This document shows positions 17,876 through 26,728 of a stretch of DNA of 64,000 nucleotides, piece by piece. This DNA comes from Erwinia billingiae Eb661 (lineage in GTDB: Bacteria; Pseudomonadota; Gammaproteobacteria; Enterobacterales; Enterobacteriaceae). The stretch's first letter is position 1, and every line of letters starts with the position of its first letter. Location of the stretch: contig NC_014306.1 of the NCBI RefSeq assembly GCF_000196615.1, positions 4,960,001-5,024,000 on the forward strand. The letters are read 5' to 3'. A program made the translations under genes and the position numbers. A model generated the notes under the pieces. That model saw only the letters and a program-made list of their open reading frames with translations, made no database searches and had not been told where the DNA came from.

Positions 17876-19135
17876 ATGAAAAATGAACAGGCCGCAGCGA
17901 TCCTGCAGGATATCTTTCAGCAGGCTGTCGACAGCGCCCGCGCCGGGCCGGTGATCCCTCCGAACCTGCCGGAAAAGCCACGCGGCCGTTGCGTGGTGAT
18001 CGGTGCCGGTAAAGCTTCAGCAGCTATGGCGGCAGCGGTGGATGCGGCCTGGCCTGAAGTGGATGTGTCAGGCGTGGTAGTGACGCGTTACGGTCACGCG
18101 GTGCCCGCGGGTCGCATCCGCATTATCGAGGCGGCGCATCCCGTATCGGATGCGATGAGTGAAACGGCCGCAATGCTGATTGTGGAGGCATTACGCGGAT
18201 TAACACCGGATGATCTGGTGCTGGCACTGATTTCCGGTGGGGGTTCTGCGCTGATGGCGCTTCCCGCGCCGGGATTAACGCTGCCCGATAAGCAGAAAAT
18301 CACCCGGTCTCTGCTACACAGTGGCGCCAACATCAAAGAGATGAATCTGGTACGTCGTCACCTCTCCGCGGTGAAAGGTGGCAAGCTGGCGGTGCTGGCG
18401 CAACCGGCCCGTATCGTGTCACTGATTATCAGTGACGTGCCGGGCGATAATCCGGCAGACGTAGCGTCTGGCCCCACCGTTGCCGACCACAGTATGCCGC
18501 ATGATGCGCTCCAGGTACTACAGCGCTACGACATCGCTATCCCCGAAGCTGTCCGCAACCTGTTAAACCAGCCGGCCAGCCCGGTGAAAAAAGTAGCGAA
18601 CGGTGAATTCAGGCTGATCGCCACACCTGCGCTGGCATTACAGCAGGCGGCAGTCGCTGCACGCAATCACGGACTCACGCCGCTTATTCTGGGCGATGCG
18701 ATTGAAGGTGAAAGCCGTGAAGTGGCCGTGGTCATGGCCGGTATCGCCAGGTCGATGAAGCAGTATGGGCATCCGGTTTCCGGTCCTGCTGTGCTGTTGT
18801 CGGGTGGTGAAACCACCGTGACGGTCAACAACGGTCAGCCCGGAAAAGGCGGGCGAAACACCGAGTTTTTGCTCAGCCTTGCTTGCGCATTGCAGGGTGA
18901 AAACGGTATCTGGGCAGTAGCTGGCGACAGTGATGGTATTGACGGCACGGAAGATGCAGCGGGCGCGATGGTTTTCCCGGACACGCTGACACGCGGCAGA
19001 ATGAGTGGCCTTAATGCGGTTAATTATCTCGATGGACATGACAGTTACAGCTATTTTCACGCGCTTGATGATTTGCTGATAACCGGCCCGACTTTAACCA
19101 ACGTAAATGACATCCGGGCAATATTGATTGCCTGA
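17876..19135 (+). CDS. ttuD: Glycerate 2-kinase / hydroxypyruvate reductase-type MOFRL protein (TtuD)
   Basis: 419-residue protein of the DUF4147 plus MOFRL family. TtuD was first described as hydroxypyruvate reductase; homologues (GckA) are glycerate 2-kinases, so the exact reaction is open. Visible blocks are VVIGAGKASAAMAAAV, LALISGGGSALMALPAPG, NLVRRHLSAVKGGKLA, ISDVPGDNPADVASGPT and C-terminal GGRNTEFLLSLACAL with AGDSDGIDGTEDAAGA. The gene follows ttuC by 2 bp and is closed by a strong terminator, so ttuB-C-D form one transcript that takes tartrate to central metabolism via a three-carbon acid. Confidence 0.9.
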   Translation: MKNEQAAAILQDIFQQAVDSARAGPVIPPNLPEKPRGRCVVIGAGKASAAMAAAVDAAWPEVDVSGVVVTRYGHAVPAGRIRIIEAAHPVSDAMSETAAMLIVEALRGLTPDDLVLALISGGGSALMALPAPGLTLPDKQKITRSLLHSGANIKEMNLVRRHLSAVKGGKLAVLAQPARIVSLIISDVPGDNPADVASGPTVADHSMPHDALQVLQRYDIAIPEAVRNLLNQPASPVKKVANGEFRLIATPALALQQAAVAARNHGLTPLILGDAIEGESREVAVVMAGIARSMKQYGHPVSGPAVLLSGGETTVTVNNGQPGKGGRNTEFLLSLACALQGENGIWAVAGDSDGIDGTEDAAGAMVFPDTLTRGRMSGLNAVNYLDGHDSYSYFHALDDLLITGPTLTNVNDIRAILIA

Positions 19136-19140
19136 GCCTG

Positions 19141-19173
19141 TTGCTCTCCTGCGGCCCGGGAGAGCAATATTTA
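19141..19173 (+). terminator. Rho-independent terminator after ttuD
   Basis: TTGCTCTCC (19141-19149) pairs perfectly with GGAGAGCAA (19159-19167) and is followed by the T-rich TATTTAT. Confidence 0.8.
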
Positions 19174-19361
19174 TGCTTAGCGTTGTTCAGCCTAAGCCAG
19201 TTTGTCACGGTTCTAACGGCTTCCCCTGATGCTCTATCCTGGAAAGCTACAGCCTGTCGTGTCCAGTTTGCGCGGTTGAAAATCCCTTCTCCCTATTAAA
19301 ACCAGTCAATCCCCTGGATTTAGTCCGTTTCTCACTCACAGTGGACGCTGGCCAGCGCCTA

Positions 19362-19383
19362 TCTGCTTTGTGTCAGAAGCGGA
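19362..19383 (+). repeat. Short palindromic repeat, copy 2 (TCTGCT-N10-AGCGGA)
   Basis: Agrees with the copy at 14131-14152 at 18 of 22 positions. It lies in the gap between ttuD and the SMP-30 pseudogene, where no gene is seen. Confidence 0.45.
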
Positions 19384-19431
19384 CGTTTTCTTTGAGCCTG
19401 AACTACCAAATTTCTATCAGTATCAAAACCA

Positions 19432-20291
19432 TTAAACTGTGTGTGCCGCAAAGCGGTTTTCAGGTAATCCGGGACTGAGATCAGATTCAGCTCTGAGCAA
19501 TGCACCGTCATATTCAGACAGCGCAGTGAGTCCCACTGTAGCCGTGGTGCAATAAAGACGGGTAAAACCCTCACCGGCGAGTGTCGGACAGGTGCTCTGG
19601 ATTCCAGGTGACGTCAGAATAGCGTCTGTGGTCCCATCCGGGCGGTAACTGACAACACGGTTCCCTCCCCATTCAGCATTCCATAGATAGCCCATCTCAT
19701 CCACGCAGGAGCCGTCAGGCGCGCCGCTGCCTTCGCTTTCGGCGAACACGTGCTGGTTCTGCAGCGAGGGGTAATCACAGCACATTATCCGACCCTGCAT
19801 CGAGTCACAGTAATAGAGCGTGCCGCCATCGGGGCTGAAACAAATGCTGTTTGGTATAGCGACATCGGGCAGTGCAAGCGTCTCAACAGTCAGCGTTGCC
19901 GCGTTGAGTCGATGAAACTTACCGATGACTTTAACGGGATAACCGTCATCCATCGTCCCGAAGACAAAATTACCCGCACGGTCACATCGTCCATCACCTA
20001 TGCGGGTGCCGTTGTCTCCCGGTGAAGCGGCAAATGGGGTAATTAAACCGCTGTTGAGATCATAGAAAGCCAGCCTTGGCGCGAATCCCATCAGCAGAAT
20101 GTGACTTTTTCAGTCAGTGCAAAGGAGCCAAGGCGTTCAGGCAGCGACCAGCGCATCACAGCATCATTGCCCTCTTCTATGGCTAGCAGTTCACTGGCTT
20201 CAATGTCAGTCCAGTAGAGCCTGCGGGTTCTTTCACACCACAGCGGGCACTCTCCGAGCGTATTCCTGACCTCAGCTGCAATTGAAAACAT
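19432..20291 (-). pseudogene. SMP-30/gluconolactonase-family gene with a one-base frameshift
   Basis: SMP-30/LRE beta-propeller protein, usually a lactonase for sugar or aldonate lactones. Two reading frames join: MFSIAAEVRNTLGECPLW ... FALTEK from 20291, then ILLMGFAPRLAFYDLNSG to 19432. They are offset by one base near 20100-20106, beside a short A-run. Total length is 860 bp, one short of 287 codons, so a single lost base explains the break. The rest is intact, with IGDGRCDRAGNFVFGTMDDG, IPNSICFSPDGGTLYYCDS and GAPDGSCVDEMGYLWNAEWG. The start has a strong GGAGG. A sequencing error or a recent mutation would look the same. It is the last gene of the amidohydrolase operon. Confidence 0.82.
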
Positions 20292-20348
20292 GATAATCCT
20301 CCGGATATAAAAGGTCGTACTGCACGTGGGCAAAAGTGGATAACGCAG

Positions 20349-20822
20349 TTACTGCAGAAAACGTGCAGAGAGCCGATCGCCGAAAAGCATGACGGCAAGT
20401 CCGATCAACATGACAACCATGCCCCCCAGCCTGAGTAACGAAACCGGACGCCGCACAGCGCCCAGCAAGCCAAAATGATCAATCATCTGCGAGGAAAGTA
20501 ACTGTCCGACAATCGCCAGCCCGAGCAGGGCTGAAAACCCAATTTTCGGCGCAAGCACGACATAGCTGAACAGTGCACATGCGCCTATCATTCCGCCCGC
20601 TAGACTCCAGAGGGGTTGCGACGGGATCGCCGCCAGCGATGTCATCAACCCACCCCGCAGCAGCGCGTAAATCCCCAGACTGAACGCGCCCGCTGTAAAT
20701 GAAAACAGCGCCGCAGTGACCGGGTCGCCGCCCAGTCCCTTTGCCAGCTGGCTGTTCAGGGTCGTCTGCAGGGTGATCCCAAGACCTGCGGCAAAAGCGA
20801 TTACGTAATAGATCATGCCCAT
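20349..20822 (-). CDS. Small DMT-superfamily transporter (DUF606/YdcZ type)
   Basis: 157-residue membrane protein with five hydrophobic segments: IYYVIAFAAGLGITLQTTLN, VTAALFSFTAGAFSLGIYAL, LWSLAGGMIGACALFSYVVL, GFSALLGLAIVGQLLSSQMI and LRLGGMVVMLIGLAVMLFGD. This is the DUF606/YdcZ family of half-size drug/metabolite transporters, which often work as dimers. ATG 20822 has AGGA at ideal spacing, so I prefer it to an in-frame ATG at 20831. It lies 14 bp after the amidohydrolase gene and 57 bp before the SMP-30 gene, so uptake or export of that pathway's compound is likely. The substrate is unknown. Confidence 0.8.
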   Translation of the reverse strand: MGMIYYVIAFAAGLGITLQTTLNSQLAKGLGGDPVTAALFSFTAGAFSLGIYALLRGGLMTSLAAIPSQPLWSLAGGMIGACALFSYVVLAPKIGFSALLGLAIVGQLLSSQMIDHFGLLGAVRRPVSLLRLGGMVVMLIGLAVMLFGDRLSARFLQ

Positions 20823-20836
20823 GCTTTTCATCCTGG

Positions 20837-22234
20837 TCAGTCGGCCTGCACCAGCGGCAGGAAGGTGTCAGCAAAAATGTCAGGCTGGTAGCCAGAGGCT
20901 GCAAAAAGGTGCTCACGCGACTCATCAATCGCCGCATGCAGTCGCGCGCTGTCTACGCCCAGCACCTTACCGTTCTGTTTAACGATGCGTCCGCCGATCA
21001 TGACGGTGTCGATGTTGCTGCGCTCGGCGGCATGAACCACCGTGCCAAAGGCATTGCCGGATGGGTAAAGATTGAGATCACTGACGCTAATCAGCACCAG
21101 GTCGGCTTGTTTGCCTGGCGTCAGGCTGCCCACTTTGTCCTGCAGCCCTGCACAGGCAGCGCCATCAAGAGTCGCGGCTTTAAGGAGCTGCGCCGCCGGA
21201 AGCGTTTTCAGCGCATGTTCAGAATCGCAGCACTGCTGCTGATGCATGCCCATCACGCGCTGCAGGTAAAAGGCGACGCGCATCTCCATAAACATGTCGG
21301 TGCTGTACGACGTTTCATTGTCTACGCTCAGGCCAGGGTTGATGCCATGACGCTGCGCGGCCTCAATGGCGAACATCCCGCTTTCGATGCCATAGTGCGA
21401 ATCTGAGCGCGGGCAGACGTTCACCCGGACACCGGCCTCCCGCAGAATTTTCCATCCCCGGTCGGGCAGCGCCGTGCAGTGATTGAAAATATTGTCCGGA
21501 CCCAGCAGCCCCTGCTGATGCAGCGACTCAAGTTCAGCCCCCATCTCAGCGCCAAAGAACTCAGTGACAATCGACAGTCCCAGCCTGCGGGCCTCGGCCC
21601 ACAACTCCGGCTCCAGCTGGGCCATGACGGCGAGAGAGACCAGGCTTTCAGGGTTGTCGGTGAAATACTTATCCTGCAGACGCTGCCAGTTTCCCGGCCA
21701 GTGGGCTTTATCCCATTCGCCAGCTACCGGTGCGCCGGAAGCATGAATGGCACGAATGCCGGTATCAAGCAGGGCCTCCACGGCGGCATCGGAATGCGCT
21801 GCGGTTCGGCTGTTGTGCGAGTTATCGATCATCGTGGTGATGCCCGCGTCAATAGCGCCCAGCGCCGTCAGCAGGTTGCCAACATAGATATCGGCAGGCC
21901 GGTAATATTTAGCGAAGGAGAAGTGCGTGGCGTTGCTGTAGTCGTCCAGGCAGGTGGCGTTTGGGTTAATGCGGCGCAGCTGTCCTTCCCATGCGTGACG
22001 ATGAGAATCGACCATTCCCGGCATGGCGATCATGTTGGTGGCATCAATGACATGCGCACCCGGCACATCCAGGTTTTGGCCCACGGCGGTAATCGTTGAG
22101 CCGTTGATGAGAATATCGCCGCGCTCAATGTTACCGACGTTCCCGTCCATGCTCAGTATCGTCGCGCCACGAATCAACGTAGCCCGTGAAGTGACATTCT
22201 GATTGTTAACAATATTTCGGATGTAGTCGGTCAT
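20837..22234 (-). CDS. Amidohydrolase-superfamily deaminase/hydrolase (ATZ/TRZ-like)
   Basis: 465-residue cytosolic metal-dependent hydrolase of the ATZ/TRZ and cytosine-deaminase group. The composite-domain N-terminus ATLIRGATILSMDGNVGNIE is followed by the metal motif MPGMVDSHRHAWEGQ (HxH), FNHCTALPDRGW (third His), and VDNETSYSTDMF carrying the metal Asp. The segment where a strand-5 His normally sits reads SIVTEFFGAEMG without His, so activity may be unusual. The C-terminus has the VGSLTPGKQADLVLI block. ATG 22234 is preceded by an AGG-containing ribosome site. The gene heads an operon with a DMT transporter and an SMP-30 gene and is divergent from a LysR gene. The substrate cannot be told from sequence. 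Confidence 0.82.
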   Translation of the reverse strand: MTDYIRNIVNNQNVTSRATLIRGATILSMDGNVGNIERGDILINGSTITAVGQNLDVPGAHVIDATNMIAMPGMVDSHRHAWEGQLRRINPNATCLDDYSNATHFSFAKYYRPADIYVGNLLTALGAIDAGITTMIDNSHNSRTAAHSDAAVEALLDTGIRAIHASGAPVAGEWDKAHWPGNWQRLQDKYFTDNPESLVSLAVMAQLEPELWAEARRLGLSIVTEFFGAEMGAELESLHQQGLLGPDNIFNHCTALPDRGWKILREAGVRVNVCPRSDSHYGIESGMFAIEAAQRHGINPGLSVDNETSYSTDMFMEMRVAFYLQRVMGMHQQQCCDSEHALKTLPAAQLLKAATLDGAACAGLQDKVGSLTPGKQADLVLISVSDLNLYPSGNAFGTVVHAAERSNIDTVMIGGRIVKQNGKVLGVDSARLHAAIDESREHLFAASGYQPDIFADTFLPLVQAD

Positions 22235-22315
22235 TAAACCTGCCTCTTTCCTGATTAATGGGGAAACGATACGCCACGTCATTATCCTGAAAAAGATGCT
22301 TAAAGCGTTTTCATA

Positions 22316-22332
22316 ATTCATAATTTGCGAAT
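22316..22332. promoter_or_regulatory. Candidate LysR-type operator (ATTC-N9-GAAT)
   Basis: ATTCATAATTTGCGAAT fits the T-N11-A inverted-repeat form bound by LysR proteins and lies 32 bp upstream of the divergent LysR gene, between it and the amidohydrolase operon. Confidence 0.4.
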
Positions 22333-22364
22333 AATCAGACTCACTTTTACCCAGGAGCAGGACG

Positions 22365-23282
22365 ATGGATCGGATTCAGGCTATGCAGGTTTTTATAAGA
22401 GTTGCTGAAGCCGGAAGCTTTGTGCGCGCGGCAGAGACACTGTCACTGCCAGCTTCCACCGTCACCAGCACGATTAAAAATCTGGAGAAATACCTGCAGG
22501 TGCGTCTGCTTAACCGGACGACGAGGCGGGTCAGACTTACGCCTGAAGGCCTGCAGTATCTTGCGCAGTGCAGGGAAATCCTTTCACTGATTGAACACAC
22601 GGAATCCAGCCTGACCGATTCCGTCAGGCGGCCCCAGGGGCGACTGCGGATAGATATGCCCGGTGGGATCGCCCATTTTATTGTCATGCCGAATCTGAAA
22701 GATTTTTACCGGCTCTATCCGGATATTTATCTGATGATTGGCGTCAGCGACCGGCAGGTTGATCTTGTTCAGGAAGGTGTGGATTGCGTCATCAGAACCG
22801 GGGAATTAACCGACTCCACGCTGGTTGCCCGTCCCCTTGGCCGGTTTCGCTGGGTGACCTGTGCCTCGCCGGACTATCTCAGGGAGTACGGTATCCCTGA
22901 GACGCCGGAAGCGTTGTCGCAGCATCGGGCAATTCATTACTTTTCCGGTTCGGGAAGACGGACCAATGAACTGCGTTTTAGGCGTGGCACTGAGATGCTT
23001 TCCGTTCCGGTAGAAGGAGACGCAGCCGTTAACGAAACGGGACTCTATATCAGACTGTGTCTTGAGGGTTTTGGGCTGGCGCAGCTTGCTGAGAATGTGA
23101 TTTCGGAGAATCTGCAGCAAGGCAAGCTGGTCGAGGTTCTGGCGGACTGGCAGCCACCTTCAGTGCCGGTGACGATGCTCTATCCGCATCAGCGGTTTCT
23201 CTCTCCCGCAGTGCGTGCTTTTGCTGACTGGGTCGCCGGGCTTTTTAACGATGGCGCAGGTGAGAAACGGCCCTCCCGGTAA
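22365..23282 (+). CDS. LysR-family regulator of the amidohydrolase operon
   Basis: 305-residue LysR protein. The helix-turn-helix reads MDRIQAMQVFIRVAEAGSFV then RAAETLSLPASTVTSTIKNL, and the effector domain starts GRLRIDMPGGIAHFIVMPNL, a form typical of the CrgA/AaeR-like subgroup. It is divergent from the amidohydrolase gene at 22234 with 130 bp between, so it probably controls that operon. Its inducer is unknown. Confidence 0.87.
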   Translation: MDRIQAMQVFIRVAEAGSFVRAAETLSLPASTVTSTIKNLEKYLQVRLLNRTTRRVRLTPEGLQYLAQCREILSLIEHTESSLTDSVRRPQGRLRIDMPGGIAHFIVMPNLKDFYRLYPDIYLMIGVSDRQVDLVQEGVDCVIRTGELTDSTLVARPLGRFRWVTCASPDYLREYGIPETPEALSQHRAIHYFSGSGRRTNELRFRRGTEMLSVPVEGDAAVNETGLYIRLCLEGFGLAQLAENVISENLQQGKLVEVLADWQPPSVPVTMLYPHQRFLSPAVRAFADWVAGLFNDGAGEKRPSR

Positions 23283-23375
23283 GAGATGGTCTTGAGAGTA
23301 AGAGTACGCTTCAGAACGATAATGGACAGCATCCACAGCAGAGGAACCGATCGTTCCCCTGTTGTGCCAGCCAAT

Positions 23376-24566
23376 TCAGCCCGTCTGCTGTACAGGTTCC
23401 AGATGCGCATTTCGTCCGGCAGCCATTCCGGTGCAGGCACCTGCTACCGCGATTGCTGCGGTCATCAGTAATGACACCGTCCAGCCTCCGGACAACTCCT
23501 GTACTTTGCCCAGCAACAGCGGCCCCATCGCCGCCATCAGATAACCAACACTCTGCGCCATGCCTGACAACGCGGCAGCATCACCGGCGTTTTTAGTACG
23601 CAGCCCGATGAAGGTCAGACCCAGCATCATGCTGGCACCCGAGCCAAAGCCTAGAAGCGCTGCCCACAGCATCGCAAGATTCGGCAAGTACAGGATCCCC
23701 ATAAAGGACACAGCCGTTATAAGGCTTACGCCAGCAGCGGCTAATCTCTGATCGTTTAGACGACGCAGCGTGGCCGCCAGAATCAGGCCGGGAATGGCGG
23801 TGGTCAGCTGAAGGATACCGTGTACCTCACCAGCCTGAGCTGAGGAGAGTCCACTGTCCGTCAGAATGGCTGGCAGCCATCCCACCGCAACATAAAACGG
23901 CATCGCATTCAGGCCCATAAATAAGGTGACCTGCCATGCCAGAGGCGAGCGCCAGACCGCGACGGTCGCCGCTTTTTTCTCGCCCTCTCCCGGCAACTGA
24001 TGCTTCATCTTTAACTGGGGCAACCATAAAAGCAACGCAAGCAGCGGTGCAATAACCAGCATGGCTAACGCGATGTTCCAGCCCCAGCTCTGCGTCAGAG
24101 GAATGACAATGGCTGAACCAATAGCACCAGCCGCGCCCATGGTGATGGAATATGCCCCCGTCATGGAAGCCACGTTGCCAGAAAAGTCACGTTTGATAAG
24201 GCCAGGCAGCAGGACATTGCCGAGCGCAATCCCGATACCTATCAATATGGTTCCGCCATAAAGCGCCCAGACACTGCCTGTGGAGCGAAGCAGGATGCCC
24301 GCTGAAATCACGGCCAGGGCACCAAAAAGGGTGCGTTCAAGACCGTACTTGTGTGAGATGGATGCGCTCAGCGGTGAAAAGACGGCAAAGGCCAGTAAAG
24401 GCAGCGAGTTAAGCAACCCAACGGCAGTAATACTGAGCCCAAAATCATGGCGAATAGACTCTAAAACGGGCGCGATAGCGGTAAAAGGAACACGCAGGTT
24501 GATAGCGATAAAAAGGATGCCGGTCACAAGTATGATTGAAGACCACTTGTTGGTAGTGTGGGACAT
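23376..24566 (-). CDS. CynX/NimT-family MFS transporter
   Basis: 396-residue MFS protein with about 12 membrane segments. The sequence tracks E. coli NimT (YeaN), a 2-nitroimidazole exporter: RVPFTAIAPVLESIR, YGLERTLFGALAVISAGILL, GNVLLPGLIKRDFSGNVASM, WRSPLAWQVTLFMGLNAM and FGSGASMMLGLTFIGLRTKN. Position 24566 (MSHTTNKW) is the likeliest start; the in-frame ATG at 24611 adds a basic stretch without a ribosome site. It is divergent from an AraC regulator with a cupin domain, exactly as nimT is from nimR. Orthology to NimT rather than another CynX-family member is probable, not proved. Confidence 0.8.
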   Translation of the reverse strand: MSHTTNKWSSIILVTGILFIAINLRVPFTAIAPVLESIRHDFGLSITAVGLLNSLPLLAFAVFSPLSASISHKYGLERTLFGALAVISAGILLRSTGSVWALYGGTILIGIGIALGNVLLPGLIKRDFSGNVASMTGAYSITMGAAGAIGSAIVIPLTQSWGWNIALAMLVIAPLLALLLWLPQLKMKHQLPGEGEKKAATVAVWRSPLAWQVTLFMGLNAMPFYVAVGWLPAILTDSGLSSAQAGEVHGILQLTTAIPGLILAATLRRLNDQRLAAAGVSLITAVSFMGILYLPNLAMLWAALLGFGSGASMMLGLTFIGLRTKNAGDAAALSGMAQSVGYLMAAMGPLLLGKVQELSGGWTVSLLMTAAIAVAGACTGMAAGRNAHLEPVQQTG

Positions 24567-24653
24567 AAATTTTGTTTTCTCTGGTAAAAAGAAAGACTTT
24601 AAAGGACGCATGAGTTACAGAATATAGATAACCTGACAACATATAACTAAATC

Positions 24654-25448
24654 ATGCCAGTTAATAAAAAACCGGTGACCTCACCGGATGAGTTTAATGC
24701 CGATGCTTTCAGTCAGGCTGCTATCGCGCTGCATGTATCATCGTCAGGCGAGTATGCAGGGCAGAGTCCGCATGCTCACCGTAAGGGACAACTTATTATC
24801 TCTTTACGTGGTGCAGTGAGTTGTGAGGTTCAGGATGCGCTGTGGCTTGTTCCACCGGGACATGCTGTCTGGGTTCCGGGTGAAACCCCACACAACTGCC
24901 GGGTCACGAAGAATGCGGATACCTGCTTTCTGTTTATCGAACCCGGCGCGGCAGCGATGCCGGAAGCCTGCTGTACCCTTGCTATTACTTCTCTGGTCCG
25001 CGAGCTCGTTCTGTTCCTGGCAGAGCAGGAACATGCTTATTCGCCTGACAGTAAAAACGCGAGGCTGGCAGCAGTGCTGCTGGAACATATACCGGATGTG
25101 CCGGTTAAAGCGCTCCACCTGCCTGTATCCGACCATCCTAAAATCCGGAATATGGCTGAGGCACTTTTTAATGAGCCTGATGACCGGCGAACATTAAAGC
25201 AGTGGGCTGCACATCTGGTCACCAGCGAACGATCGCTGGCCAGGCTGATAAAAGAGGCGACAGGAATGAGCTTTGGTCGCTGGCGTCAGCAGCTGCATTT
25301 GATGATTGCCCTGAGCCATCTGGCTGAAGGTCAGTCCGTGCAGCGCGTAGCCGGAACGCTGGGATATGATTCGGTAAGCGCGTTTATTACGATGTTCAGA
25401 AAAGCGTTGGGTAAATCACCGACGCAATATTTTATGTCCCTAAACTAA
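24654..25448 (+). CDS. AraC-family regulator with N-terminal cupin (NimR-like)
   Basis: 264-residue regulator. The N-terminal cupin-type sensor is visible as HAHRKGQLIISLRGAVSCEV and LVPPGHAVWVPGETPHNCRV, and the C-terminal AraC DNA-binding domain as WAAHLVTSERSLARLIKEAT followed by GMSFGRWRQQLHLMIALSHL and VAGTLGYDSVSAFITMFRKA. It is divergent from the NimT-like transporter with an 87-bp gap, so it should repress that gene, as NimR does for nimT. No clear ribosome site precedes ATG 24654, so translation may begin nearly leaderless or at a later start. Confidence 0.82.
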   Translation: MPVNKKPVTSPDEFNADAFSQAAIALHVSSSGEYAGQSPHAHRKGQLIISLRGAVSCEVQDALWLVPPGHAVWVPGETPHNCRVTKNADTCFLFIEPGAAAMPEACCTLAITSLVRELVLFLAEQEHAYSPDSKNARLAAVLLEHIPDVPVKALHLPVSDHPKIRNMAEALFNEPDDRRTLKQWAAHLVTSERSLARLIKEATGMSFGRWRQQLHLMIALSHLAEGQSVQRVAGTLGYDSVSAFITMFRKALGKSPTQYFMSLN

Positions 25449-25659
25449 TGCAACCCGACACAAACCGGATTTTACAAAGAACGCCAGCGTCGGCTGTTCG
25501 CTCAAAACGGACCTTCATAGTTGAAAGCCCCGCGCATCAATAAACCCCTCTTAGTAGCCATCAAACACAACTGCCCACCCCACCGCCTGCGAACAGAAAG
25601 AAGAGTGGAGAACTGGCCATAGCCTCCATCACGTCTACCTGGAAGGTTTCTCCTTCTGG
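25449..25659. other. Junction between AraC gene and Hcp island
   Basis: About 210 bp separating the convergent AraC-type and hcp genes. No hairpin with a T-run and no coding sequence could be supported. Composition is mixed, as expected at an island edge. Confidence 0.3.
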
Positions 25660-26115
25660 TCAAAAAGCGGAGGTGTTATTTTTTATATCCCAGCCGGCCC
25701 TGGCTTCGGCGCCTTTACCGCCGAAGGCACTCTGTTCCCAGTACTGCACTTTTACCGTCTCGGCCTGAAAAGCATATTGCATCCGGGCTTGGTCACCGCC
25801 GTCACTGAAGGAAACACCGGCAATAAAAACGTTCTCCAGCGTGATGCGATAATATTCCAGTGCGGTACCGCCCGCCTTGCAGGCCGAGAGTTGTACTTTG
25901 CTAATTTTATGGCCATTCGATGCGTGCAGAAACATCGCCGGGGTGGATTTATCCATTGACGCCTGGGCAATCAGATTGAGATGGTTGGCGCCTCCCTTAC
26001 CGGCCTGAACCCGGTTTACGCCCCAGCTGTAAGAGTGGATATCGGTCCAGCCCTTGTGGTCAGCGTCCTGAGACTCGCCATTTATGTTGTCGACCTTGAT
26101 AAACAAATTACTCAT
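25660..26115 (-). CDS. hcp: Hcp-family type VI secretion tube protein (orphan)
   Basis: 151-residue Hcp: it forms hexameric rings of the T6SS inner tube and can carry cargo effectors in its lumen. The start MSNLFIKVDNINGESQDADH, the core ITLENVFIAGVSFSDGGDQA and the end VQYWEQSAFGGKGAEARAGW are typical of the Hcp1 family. It is the last gene of a four-gene set (DUF3289, DUF943, DUF943, hcp), 20 bp after the second DUF943 gene. No sheath, baseplate, VgrG or ClpV genes lie in this window, so it is an orphan unit that would rely on a T6SS elsewhere. The ribosome site is GAGGG with AGGGA close to the ATG. Confidence 0.9.
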   Translation of the reverse strand: MSNLFIKVDNINGESQDADHKGWTDIHSYSWGVNRVQAGKGGANHLNLIAQASMDKSTPAMFLHASNGHKISKVQLSACKAGGTALEYYRITLENVFIAGVSFSDGGDQARMQYAFQAETVKVQYWEQSAFGGKGAEARAGWDIKNNTSAF

Positions 26116-26135
26116 TCCCTGAACCCTCTTCTGAG

Positions 26136-26588
26136 CTAATCCTTGCTGACTTCGGTGATTTTTCCACCCTGTGTCATAAGATACGTATTCCGGTGACGTC
26201 TGAACTGCGTGTCGCCAGTGCGGGTACGATTAATAAGCATCAAAATATCTTTATCGATGCAGTTTTTAGGTGGTTTCATGTCAGCGAAGCATAACCTGTC
26301 CTCCCGGCCTAATTCCTGATACCCCTCACCAAAACCAAAGATCGTTATGTATCTTGGTCCCCCGGCATCGCTGGGGAGTATTTTATACTTTGAGTAAATA
26401 GCGGATTTATTTTTCATCCACCAGTCAATACTGGCGGAGGTTGAAACCGGAAGACGATCAACAAGGATTTCTGCATGAGTGGTATTTTGATGTGCATCGA
26501 TCACTTTTACGCTTCGGAAATCTAGATAGATATATACGCCTGTGGCAGTCAGCACCAACAAGAACACACTGATCATTAACTTTTTCAC
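26136..26588 (-). CDS. DUF943-family membrane protein, copy B (candidate immunity protein)
   Basis: 150-residue protein with one N-terminal hydrophobic segment (MISVFLLVLTATGVYIYL) and a soluble remainder. The conserved blocks SIDWWMKNKSAIYSKYKILP, FGFGEGYQELG and RLCFADMKPPKNCIDKDILM mark the enterobacterial DUF943 family. About 110 of 150 positions agree with copy A at 26729; differences cluster at residues 30-50. It starts with GTG and overlaps the stop of the DUF3289 tail remnant by 4 bp (GTGA), a coupled-translation layout. Immunity against a DUF3289-linked effector is inference from gene order. Confidence 0.75.
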   Translation of the reverse strand: MKKLMISVFLLVLTATGVYIYLDFRSVKVIDAHQNTTHAEILVDRLPVSTSASIDWWMKNKSAIYSKYKILPSDAGGPRYITIFGFGEGYQELGREDRLCFADMKPPKNCIDKDILMLINRTRTGDTQFRRHRNTYLMTQGGKITEVSKD

Positions 26589-26728
26589 TTAACGCCTCCA
26601 TCAATATCTGTTGTCGCTTCTATATGGGTCATAAAGAGACGAAATCTAAATGGGCTAGAACGTTGCAGGACAAACCCGATCCTCAAAAACTGCAACTGAT
26701 GAAATTTTGGCTTACTGATGTCCAAAAG
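26585..26728 (-). pseudogene. Duplicated C-terminal tail of a DUF3289 gene (remnant)
   Basis: The bases between the two DUF943 genes translate, in frame after the stop of copy A, as LLDISKPKFHQLQFLRIGFV followed by LQRSSPFRFRLFMTHIEATT and DIDGGVK, then TGA. This matches the last 44 residues of the DUF3289 protein at 27181 (DISKQRFHQFHFFRIWFVLQ and so on) at about 26 of 44 positions. It has no start of its own and is too short for a domain. It shows that a block of effector tail plus DUF943 was duplicated in tandem and then diverged. Confidence 0.8.
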
